A stretch of DNA of 64,000 nt. Origin: Methylocella sp. (GTDB lineage: Bacteria > Pseudomonadota > Alphaproteobacteria > Rhizobiales > Beijerinckiaceae). The notes beneath the pieces are model-generated. The model was not told the DNA's origin. It searched no databases and saw only the letters and a program-made list of their open reading frames with translations. Position 1 is the stretch's first letter. Every line of letters begins with the position of its first letter. The translations under genes were made by a program, and so were the position numbers. The DNA is taken from the NCBI GenBank assembly GCA_037200525.1, contig JBBCGG010000001.1, positions 4,270,501 through 4,334,500 on the forward strand. Reading direction: 5' to 3'. Positions 56,286 through 64,000 of this stretch are shown in pieces.

Positions 56286-56297
56286 GCGTTATAACGC
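56286..56297. promoter_or_regulatory. Palindrome upstream of the integrase
   Basis: GCGTTATAACGC, perfect 12-bp palindrome, extended to about 20 bp with one mismatch pair. It lies about 61 bases upstream of the integrase GTG and probably overlaps its promoter, as an operator would. Confidence 0.5.
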
Positions 56298-56401
56298 AGC
56301 CTAACTTTTAACCTATCCGTGCCGAAAAGTAAAGGAGAATCAATGGGTTGATCAACGCGAAGGTTCGGCTCCGTTGGGCTACGTTAAGGGCCGAATCCTT
56401 A

Positions 56402-58237
56402 TTAGCCGAAAGTGAATGCGAACGCCTCAACGCCGGGATCGAGGAACTCGATCTTAAAGGTGCGGTCGACGATGGCGCCGCTTTGCCGGATCAGTTGGTA
56501 GAGCTGCTGCCCGGTAACAACGCCCTCGCCCGCCGCATCGACGTCTGCGCCATGGCTGTCGCCGGGGGCCCCGCCGTCGATCGTGACGCGGAACCGGACC
56601 GGTTTGCCGTCCGGCGACGGTCCGAGCACGAGGTGCAGGTCGCGGGCGTGGAACCTGAAGAAGATGCTGCCGCCTGCATCATTCAGAACGGCATGTTCCC
56701 CGCCTATCGTCCAATCTCCCGACAATCCCCATTCGTTAAGCTTTGGCGTCGCCGCCGCATAGACGTGCTGGGCGTCTTTAACCGCGCCTCCCGGCGAGAT
56801 GAAGTTTTCCGCCCTCTCATAGCCGACATATGTCTCCGACGATTGAACGTCGTTCATGTCGGGAGCCGCCTCGGCGCCGGAGGCGTTCACTTTAACCAGG
56901 GCGCCCGTCACGTCGGTCTTGCCGGCTTCCGCGAGAAGCTGTTGGATCACCCGCTCGGATTCGTCATATTCGCCTTCGCCGAAATGATGGTGGCGGATAT
57001 GGCCCTGAGCGTCGATGAAATAATGCGCCGGCCAATACTGATTGCTGAAGGCGCGCCAGATCGCGTAATCATTGTCGATAGCCACAGGGTAGCCGATCTT
57101 AAGGTCGGCGACGGCTTTCTTCACATTGTCGACGTTCTTCTCGAAGGCGAATTCGGGTGAATGCACGCCGATCACGACCAGTCCCTGATCCTTGTACTTT
57201 TCAGCCCAGGCTCGGACATAAGGGATCGCGCGCAGACAGTTGATGCAGGAGTAGGTCCAGAAGTCGACGAGAACGACCTTCCCCTTCAGCCCTTCCGCCG
57301 TCAGAGGAGGCGAGTTCAGCCATTCGACCGCGCCCGAGAGCGAGGGCATGTCATCTTCAACTGGCAGGTCCAAGACCTGGGGCGCCTGCTTCGTCTGCAT
57401 CATCATCGACGGATTGCCGTTCATCGCCATGGAATCGCCAGTCATCTTGGTGGAATCGCCCGTCATAACGACGGAAGACGACGGGCGCCCATCGGCGGCG
57501 CTTGGCGAAGGATGAAATTTATCGAGCAAGTTCTGCTCGACGGATGCTGTGCTCGCCAGAGATACGCGCGTAAGGAAGCCGGTGTCAAGCCCGAGCGCAA
57601 TGGCGACGACGGCCAAAAGCACAGCGACGCCCAAGCCGCGCCGGACCCATGCGCTAACGCCAAGAGAGCGCTTCATCACAGCAAAGACGCGGCCGCCAAC
57701 GAGGAGAGCTAGCGCGAGCGATGTGGCGGCGCCCGCCGCGTAGGCGGCCAAGAGCAGTGAAGTCTGGACGTTTGCGCCCTGAAGAGCCGCCCCGGTCAGA
57801 ATAAGCCCTAACACCGGACCTGCGCATGGCGCCCAAAGCAAGCCGGTCGCGATGCCGAGCAGGAACGACGGAGCGATCGACGAGCCGTTCGTCTTGGCGC
57901 CTTCGTCGGCGGATTGCGAAAGCCGCGCGCCCAGCGAAACAAGCGGCCTCATCAACCGATCGGAAAGCTCGGGAAACAGAAGCGTGATGCCGAATACTGC
58001 CAGAAGCGCAATCGCGGCCAGGCGGCCATATTGATTCGCTTCAACGGCCCAGCCGCCGCCGACAGCCGCCAATGTGGCGATAACGACGAAGCTGGCCGCC
58101 ATGCCGACGAGCATCGGCAGCCCGCTGCGAATGAACGGGCGATCCGCGCGGGCGAACACGAAAGGCAGAACCGGCAGAATGCAAGGGCTGACGATGGTCA
58201 GAACGCCGCCAAGATAGGCCAGCAGAAAAAGGAACAT
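56402..58237 (-). CDS. dipZ: DipZ-type fusion: CcdA membrane domain plus thioredoxin-like domain
   Basis: 611 residues. The first 240 are a CcdA-like membrane domain with its two conserved Cys segments, VSPCILPVLPFVF and WAPCAGPVLGLIL, which carry electrons across the membrane. A linker rich in Met follows (MTGDSTKMTGDSMAMNGN). Then a TlpA/redoxin domain with FWTYSCINCLRAIPYVRAW (CxxC) and a C-terminal lectin-like domain of about 150 residues usual in DipZ. It should pass reducing power from cytoplasmic thioredoxin to periplasmic targets. It is 19 bases downstream of the exported MsrB gene. Confidence 0.92.
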   Translation of the reverse strand: MFLFLLAYLGGVLTIVSPCILPVLPFVFARADRPFIRSGLPMLVGMAASFVVIATLAAVGGGWAVEANQYGRLAAIALLAVFGITLLFPELSDRLMRPLVSLGARLSQSADEGAKTNGSSIAPSFLLGIATGLLWAPCAGPVLGLILTGAALQGANVQTSLLLAAYAAGAATSLALALLVGGRVFAVMKRSLGVSAWVRRGLGVAVLLAVVAIALGLDTGFLTRVSLASTASVEQNLLDKFHPSPSAADGRPSSSVVMTGDSTKMTGDSMAMNGNPSMMMQTKQAPQVLDLPVEDDMPSLSGAVEWLNSPPLTAEGLKGKVVLVDFWTYSCINCLRAIPYVRAWAEKYKDQGLVVIGVHSPEFAFEKNVDNVKKAVADLKIGYPVAIDNDYAIWRAFSNQYWPAHYFIDAQGHIRHHHFGEGEYDESERVIQQLLAEAGKTDVTGALVKVNASGAEAAPDMNDVQSSETYVGYERAENFISPGGAVKDAQHVYAAATPKLNEWGLSGDWTIGGEHAVLNDAGGSIFFRFHARDLHLVLGPSPDGKPVRFRVTIDGGAPGDSHGADVDAAGEGVVTGQQLYQLIRQSGAIVDRTFKIEFLDPGVEAFAFTFG

Positions 58238-58256
58238 TCCCTAAAACTTTCTATTT

Positions 58257-58748
58257 TCAGGCGGTTACGGGCTTAAATGTCATCGCAACGCCGTTCATGC
58301 AGTAGCGAAGCCCGGTCGGTTTCGGACCGTCTTCGAAGACGTGGCCGAGATGGCCGCCGCAACGGCTGCAATGGACGGCCGTCCTCACCATCCCGAAGGT
58401 GGAATCCCGCGTCGAGCCGACCGCTTTCTCCAACGGATCCCAGAAACTTGGCCAACCGGTGTGGCTATCGAATTTTGTGGCGGAGGAGAACAGGTCGAGA
58501 TCGCAGCCCGCACAGGCGAAATTGCCGCGCCGTTCCTCATGAAGCAGCGCGCTGGTGAAGGGGCGTTCTGTCCCCTCGCGCCGCAGCACCGTATATTGAT
58601 CGGGCGTCAGGAGCTTGCGCCATTCCTCGTCGCTATGAGTGACCTCGAAGGCTTCCGCCGCCCGCGCCGCCGAAAGCAGCCACGGTGAGCCGGCCGCCGC
58701 AGCGAGGCCGACTGCGCCGCCCGCCAGAAGAAATCGCCTTGTCATCAT
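58257..58748 (-). CDS. msrB: Exported peptide-methionine (R)-S-oxide reductase
   Basis: 163 residues from ATG 58748; GGAGG lies 8 bases before it. Twin-arginine-like N-terminus (MMTRRFLLAGGAVGLAAAAG) predicts export. The zinc Cys pairs are CAGCDLDLF and CSRCGGHLGHVF; the catalytic Cys is in RYCMNGVAMTF. It repairs methionine-R-sulfoxide in proteins. It is followed at once by DipZ, which could re-reduce it in the periplasm, as CcdA/DipZ-type domains do for exported Msr enzymes elsewhere. Confidence 0.93.
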   Translation of the reverse strand: MMTRRFLLAGGAVGLAAAAGSPWLLSAARAAEAFEVTHSDEEWRKLLTPDQYTVLRREGTERPFTSALLHEERRGNFACAGCDLDLFSSATKFDSHTGWPSFWDPLEKAVGSTRDSTFGMVRTAVHCSRCGGHLGHVFEDGPKPTGLRYCMNGVAMTFKPVTA

Positions 58749-58887
58749 GATGCAAACCTCCCAATCAGACATGCTCGAGCAATGTCCTATCCGCAGATAC
58801 GAGAGAAAGCGCTAGTTTGTTACGCTGGTCACGAATATCTGATGCAACTGCGTTCGCGGCGCCGGGTCCCGCTCCGGTCTCGATGGT

Positions 58888-59664
58888 CTAGCCGACAATA
58901 TCGGGCGTTCGCCACGCAAGATGCTGACCGGCGTCAACGGCGATCATCTGGCCGGTCACGTTGCGCGCCTTAGCGAGATAGAGCACCGCCTCGGCGATGT
59001 CGTCGAGATCGACCGAGCGCCGGAGCGGAAGTCCTTCCACCTCTCGCGCAAATCCCACTTCGCCCTGGCTGTCATTGGGCAGCACGGGGCCGGGCCCGAC
59101 CGCATTGACCCGAATACCGCGCGGCGCGAACGCTTGCGCCATCGTCAAGGTCGCGGTCCACAACGCCGCCTTGCTCAAGCTGTAAGAGAAGAATTGCGGC
59201 GTCGGACGCAAAACCCTCTGATCGACGATATTGACGATGGAGGCGTTGGCGTCCGCCGGCGCTTGGCGGACAAAATCGCGCGAGAGGATCGCCGGCGCTC
59301 GGAGATTCACCGCAAAATGCCGCTCCCACTGGTCATAATCGAAATCGCCGGCTTCATCCTCGTTGAAAATCGCAGCGTTGTTGACAAGGAGCGTAAGCGG
59401 CCCAAAGATCGATCTCGACCTTTCGATTAGGCATTGGAGCGCCGCCATATCGGCAAGGTCGAGACTTAGCGCGGCGACTTTTCCGCCTTTTGAGGCTATC
59501 CTCGCGGCTTCGGCCTTGGCCTCCGCGCCGCCTGACAGGCTGCAATGGAGGACGACGGCATAGCCGGCGCGCGCGAGATGTTCGGATATTCGCAATCCGA
59601 TCCGCTTGCCGGCTCCCGTGACGAGAGCCACGGGCGAAATTCGAGACTCTGATCCGCTGATCAT
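58888..59664 (-). CDS. SDR-family oxidoreductase (pteridine reductase-like)
   Basis: 258 residues with NAD(P)-binding VTGAGKRIGLRISEHLARAG, NNAAIF (NNAG-type), and the catalytic Tyr/Lys in SYSLSKAALW. The sequence VNAVGPGPVLPNDSQGEVG resembles FolM/pteridine reductase-like SDRs. No folate gene is in view. It stands alone, divergent from the BON-LysM gene. Confidence 0.9.
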   Translation of the reverse strand: MISGSESRISPVALVTGAGKRIGLRISEHLARAGYAVVLHCSLSGGAEAKAEAARIASKGGKVAALSLDLADMAALQCLIERSRSIFGPLTLLVNNAAIFNEDEAGDFDYDQWERHFAVNLRAPAILSRDFVRQAPADANASIVNIVDQRVLRPTPQFFSYSLSKAALWTATLTMAQAFAPRGIRVNAVGPGPVLPNDSQGEVGFAREVEGLPLRRSVDLDDIAEAVLYLAKARNVTGQMIAVDAGQHLAWRTPDIVG

Positions 59665-59879
59665 AGCGTTGCGCTTACCTTGTTATGACCATTGCATATT
59701 GAAACAGTAGTTTTCCGACGCCGGTAAGGCGTCAGACCAGCCGACAAAAGCGGCGTCGCGTTTTGTTTTGGCTGGACAAGGATCGGGCCGCGGCTTCATC
59801 CGATGTCCTGTCCCGACTGCTCTACGAAGAAAATTTCGAACCCCTGATTTCGAAAACACTACGAAGAGGAGGATATGAC

Positions 59880-60329
59880 ATGGGCCTTTTAAACTTCGCC
59901 AAATCCGTCGGCTCACATATTTTCGGCGCGTCGGAAGCCAAAGCCGCCCCCGCCGAGGAATTGAAAGAACATGCGAAGAAGCATGGCCTCGACGTTTCCA
60001 ACGTTGACGTCAAGGTCGAGGGCGACAAGGTCGTGCTTTCCGGCTCCGCCGGTTCAACTGAAGAAGCCGAAAAAATCGCCCTCGCTGTCGGCAATTCCAT
60101 CGGCGTCTCCACCGTCCAGAACAATCTGACCACGGCCAAGGCCGCGCCAGAGTCCAAATTCTATACGGTCAAATCCGGCGATACGCTTTGGAAGATCGCC
60201 GAAACCGAATATGGCCACGGCCACGGCGCCAAATATGCGGCAATCTTTGAGGCCAATAAGCCTTTGCTATCCGACCCCGACAAAATCTACCCGGGACAGG
60301 TGCTGAGAATTCCGCCCTTGGCCGCCTGA
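59880..60329 (+). CDS. BON-LysM protein (Kbp/YgaU type)
   Basis: 149 residues from ATG 59880 with GAGGAGGA upstream. BON domain around residues 20-85 (VDVKVEGDKVVLSGSAGSTE) and a C-terminal LysM domain (FYTVKSGDTLWKIAETEYG, DPDKIYPGQVLRIPP). No signal peptide. E. coli Kbp binds potassium and has the same two-domain order and length. A strong hairpin follows at 60355. Confidence 0.92.
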   Translation: MGLLNFAKSVGSHIFGASEAKAAPAEELKEHAKKHGLDVSNVDVKVEGDKVVLSGSAGSTEEAEKIALAVGNSIGVSTVQNNLTTAKAAPESKFYTVKSGDTLWKIAETEYGHGHGAKYAAIFEANKPLLSDPDKIYPGQVLRIPPLAA

Positions 60330-60354
60330 TTATTTATTTTGACGCCTTTCCTTT

Positions 60355-60390
60355 GAGCGATGCGCAAACCATCGCATCGCTCAGTTTTCG
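60355..60390 (+). terminator. Terminator-like hairpin after the BON-LysM gene
   Basis: GAGCGATGCG, 8-base loop, CGCATCGCTC, then AGTTTTCG. A perfect 10-bp stem with a short T-run; likely ends the kbp-like transcript and insulates groES. Confidence 0.75.
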
Positions 60391-60535
60391 TAAGCTTTTT
60401 GATTATATTGCGGGCGCCCTTGCTTCTCGTCCTGCGCCGCCGCAGCGCCTTCCCGGCGCAAAGCGCTTGAAAATTCAATCAGTCACGCTTTCTTGTCGGT
60501 GTCGTCATTTAACGACCCTGATAGGCTCAGATCGC

Positions 60536-60564
60536 TTGACAGAGGGCGGCGACTTGCCTATTCA
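60536..60564 (+). promoter_or_regulatory. Sigma-70-type promoter for groESL
   Basis: TTGACA at 60536, 17 bases, then TATTCA at 60559. Spacing is ideal. The predicted start falls just before or in the CIRCE element, as HrcA control needs. Confidence 0.65.
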
Positions 60565-60574
60565 GGAAGCGCTC

Positions 60575-60601
60575 TTAGCACTCAATGCATGAGACTGCTA
60601 A
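60575..60601. promoter_or_regulatory. CIRCE element (HrcA operator)
   Basis: TTAGCACTC, 9 bases, GACTGCTAA; the consensus right arm is GAGTGCTAA, so one base differs. It lies 90 bases upstream of groES and should let HrcA repress groESL outside heat stress. Confidence 0.88.
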
Positions 60602-60690
60602 CAGAGCGCCGTTTTCAAACCAGCCGCCCCATGGGAGGCGTCCCCCGCGCGGCGAGGCGCTGCTCCCGACGGCCTATCAAGGAAACAGAC

Positions 60691-60978
60691 ATGAGCTTTC
60701 GTCCTTTGCACGACCGCGTCGTGGTCAGACGTCTCGAAGGTGAGGAAAAGACCAAGGGTGGAATCATCATTCCCGATACCGCCAAGGAGAAGCCCCAGGA
60801 AGGCCAGATCGTCGCCGTTGGCCCCGGCGGCCGCGACGACAGCGGCAAGCTGACGCCCCTCGACGTCAAGGCTGGCGACAAAGTTTTGTTCGGCAAATGG
60901 TCCGGCACCGAAGTCAAGATTGACGGGCAAGATCTGCTCATCATGAAGGAAAGCGACATATTGGGCATCGTCGCGTAG
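60691..60978 (+). CDS. groES: Co-chaperonin GroES
   Basis: 95 residues: [20 protein letters not shown], the mobile loop [19 protein letters not shown] that docks on GroEL, and a C-terminal [16 protein letters not shown] lies upstream. It is 45 bases before groEL in one operon, controlled by CIRCE. Confidence 0.98.
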   Translation: MSFRPLHDRVVVRRLEGEEKTKGGIIIPDTAKEKPQEGQIVAVGPGGRDDSGKLTPLDVKAGDKVLFGKWSGTEVKIDGQDLLIMKESDILGIVA

Positions 60979-61023
60979 CAGCCGAAGCCTAATCCTTTTT
61001 ATAATCGTTTCAGGAGTTGCAAC

Positions 61024-62667
<1,644 letters not shown>

Positions 62668-62697
62668 AGAAATCCCGCTCTGTCGTTTATATTGGAA

Positions 62698-62727
62698 GGC
62701 CTCGGAGAAATCCGAGGCCTTTTTTTC
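62698..62727 (+). terminator. Rho-independent terminator of groESL
   Basis: GGCCTCGGA, GAAA loop, TCCGAGGCC, then seven T. A textbook hairpin 31 bases after the groEL stop. Confidence 0.92.
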
Positions 62728-62851
62728 ATGGTCGAAAGGAGCATTGGCGACTCAATGCCCGTTATTGCGCAAAACCTTTGCCGCCTATCTTTCCAATAGC
62801 TTCGAAAATGCTCTAAGCTGATCACCAAAGAGTGATCGCGAGGGGAGAACC

Positions 62852-63217
62852 ATGGAGGCGCGACGAGCAACAGTGCCGCAATCGGATCCGGCCATTATGC
62901 GGAGAACCGCAACGAGGGCAGCTCTTCTTGATGCTGTTTACGCTGCCTGCCCAGGGCTGTCGCGCGCCCAAGCCCGTGACATTTTCGAAATGGCGCTGGA
63001 GGAAATTTCCGACGCCCTGGTCCGAGGCGAAAGCGTCAAGCTTCGCTCTTTCGGCCTCTTCGCCGTTCGCTGCAAACGCGAGCGGGTTGGGCGAAATCCC
63101 CGCACTGGCGTCGAGGCGCCGATCAAATCGCGCCGCGTGCTTACCTTCAAGCCCTCGCCTGTCCTTGCGGCTTGCGTCAACGGCATGGTCGCGGAGGACC
63201 CGGAAACGGGTGAATAG
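62852..63217 (+). CDS. IHF/HU-family DNA-binding protein
   Basis: 121 residues, about 20 longer at the N-terminus than IHF-alpha. Body: RAALLDAVYAACPGLSRAQA, DIFEMALEEISDALVRGESV, LRSFGLFAVRCKRERVGRNP, then TGVEAPIKSRRVLTFKPSPV. The beta-arm sequence G-R-N-P-x-T-G-x-x-x-x-I matches the DNA-bending arm. It is divergent enough that it is probably not the housekeeping ihfA. GAGGGGAG precedes the ATG. Confidence 0.85.
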   Translation: MEARRATVPQSDPAIMRRTATRAALLDAVYAACPGLSRAQARDIFEMALEEISDALVRGESVKLRSFGLFAVRCKRERVGRNPRTGVEAPIKSRRVLTFKPSPVLAACVNGMVAEDPETGE

Positions 63218-63584
63218 ACGCATTTCTCCAGGCCCTGAACCGATCGACCATCGCCCGGATAAATCACATTCGCGGCATCAAGGCTCGGCGAGCGCGCCAG
63301 GAAATCGCCTGAACGCGACAGATTTTCTATGCGCTGAAAGCGCGCGGATCGGAAAGTTACAGACTTTTAAGATGAGATAGCGTCAAAACTGCATATAGGA
63401 GATGAAGGTCGATTGAAGTTCGAGCAATCCTGCGCAAAAGCGTCCTCCGCCCTCAAGCAGTCCGGAAGACGCCGGCGGCGTTCCAATTAATGCTCCGCTT
63501 ATTTCACGCCGGCAGAAATCTATCTAATCTCCGTTCGAAGCTTTCCACACTCGCGGTTCAGCGACCGGACACATAAGGCAAGCC
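63218..63584. other. Intergenic stretch, no supported gene
   Basis: About 370 bases between the IHF/HU-like gene and the transporter. Short frames only, no repeat or terminator of note. Confidence 0.45.
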
Positions 63585-64000
63585 ATGCATTTTCTCGCCG
63601 CCATCGTCGCCGTTTTCTCACTCGTCACCGCAGTCATTGGGCTGAAGCATGAAGACCCGACGGTCTTGCTGCTCGCCGCGACCGGATTGATTTGCGCCTA
63701 CACGACCTATCAAAGTCCAAAAATCTCGAGCTTTCTGCAAATCTTCGCGGCCATATTCGCGGTCGAGACCGTCGTCTTCGGCGTTATTTTCCTGATCGCG
63801 CAGATCGACCTTTGGCCAGCCTCTCTCGAAGATTACGCCCTGCCGGAAAGCCTGCCGCTGACCGTCTCAATCTTCGCCATTCTCGTCTACGGGATTTCCT
63901 TTATCCCCGTCGTGCGATCGATGACCCGCATCGGCGATCGCTATTTCGACGCGGCCGGGCTGACCCGGGCGCGCATCTGGCCCTTCCCTTCATTTGGCGT
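63585..64000 (+). CDS. SbmA/YddA-like ABC transporter permease-ATPase, N-terminal part
   Basis: Open from ATG 63585 to the window edge. 138 residues with several membrane segments: MHFLAAIVAVFSLVTAVIGL, LLLAATGLICAYTTY, FAAIFAVETVVFGVIFLIAQ and FAILVYGISFIPVVRSM. It ends TRARIWPFPSFG. The last part leads into the membrane domain of SbmA/BacA-like or YddA-like exporters (ABC transporter fused permease-ATPase). The extra N-terminal helices are typical of the Methylobacterium-type versions. The ATPase part lies outside the window, so the exact subtype is open. Confidence 0.65.
   Translation, partial: MHFLAAIVAVFSLVTAVIGLKHEDPTVLLLAATGLICAYTTYQSPKISSFLQIFAAIFAVETVVFGVIFLIAQIDLWPASLEDYALPESLPLTVSIFAILVYGISFIPVVRSMTRIGDRYFDAAGLTRARIWPFPSFG

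Noticed and set aside
56286-56297. ModE-type binding site
   Set aside because: The GCGTTATAACGC palindrome only loosely resembles ModE sites and is next to an integrase, not a molybdenum gene.

Overview
The window comes from a high-GC alphaproteobacterium, almost certainly Hyphomicrobiales (Rhizobiales), and most likely a Beijerinckiaceae/Methylocystaceae-type C1 metaboliser. The reasons are a Rhizobiales-style formate dehydrogenase locus, a phasin with PhaR-like sites, a D,D-carboxypeptidase with a C-terminal SPOR domain, the groES CIRCE arrangement, and relics of a PQQ-alcohol-type regulatory locus. The lineage is inferred from gene content, not from a marker-gene search. No rRNA, tRNA or CRISPR was seen. 

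Layout. 0-7.5 kb: a membrane-anchored, periplasmic-type molybdenum formate dehydrogenase (alpha, beta, gamma plus a small Tat-signal protein) faces a multi-cluster ferredoxin-like gene and a cut-off biotin/lipoate-ligase-family gene. 7.9-11.1 kb: an orphan ModA-like binding protein beside a TonB-dependent receptor, possibly metal supply for the formate dehydrogenase. 11.6-14.2 kb: a MarR regulator, an isochorismatase-fold hydrolase, a small membrane protein and an MFS exporter in one operon. 14.2-22.1 kb: a decaying accessory region. It holds a dnaE2 fragment, a GlxA-type AraC regulator split by two tandem IS5-family elements inserted at one CTAG, a 5'-truncated sensor kinase, a response regulator that has lost its start, a beta-propeller fragment, and three genes (NTF2-like, glycosyltransferase, acetyltransferase) that share an upstream motif. 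Four of these genes carry single-base deletions. 22-25.5 kb: small secreted proteins, a histone H1-like protein and a gene-poor stretch with clustered GANTC sites. 25.6-50.8 kb: mostly core genes (gatBAC, ruvX, an amino-acid permease, an amine oxidase, HIT, phasin, dacA, yacG-maf-infA, pssA, der and others). 50.8-56.3 kb: a small degraded island with an aldo/keto reductase reading into a yeiH relic, a DUF3800-like fragment, an IS3-family element with a broken orfB, and a tyrosine recombinase. 56.4-58.7 kb: a DipZ-type thiol transporter and an exported MsrB, a likely periplasmic methionine-repair pair. 58.9-64 kb: an SDR, a BON-LysM protein, groES-groEL with promoter, CIRCE and terminator, an IHF/HU-like protein, and the start of an SbmA/YddA-like ABC transporter. 

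The observations most worth following up are the three-copy upstream motif (19313, 20003, 21422), the TonB/ModA pair beside the Mo-enzyme, the tandem IS5 pair whose removal restores the reading frame exactly, and the cluster of frameshifts in the accessory region.
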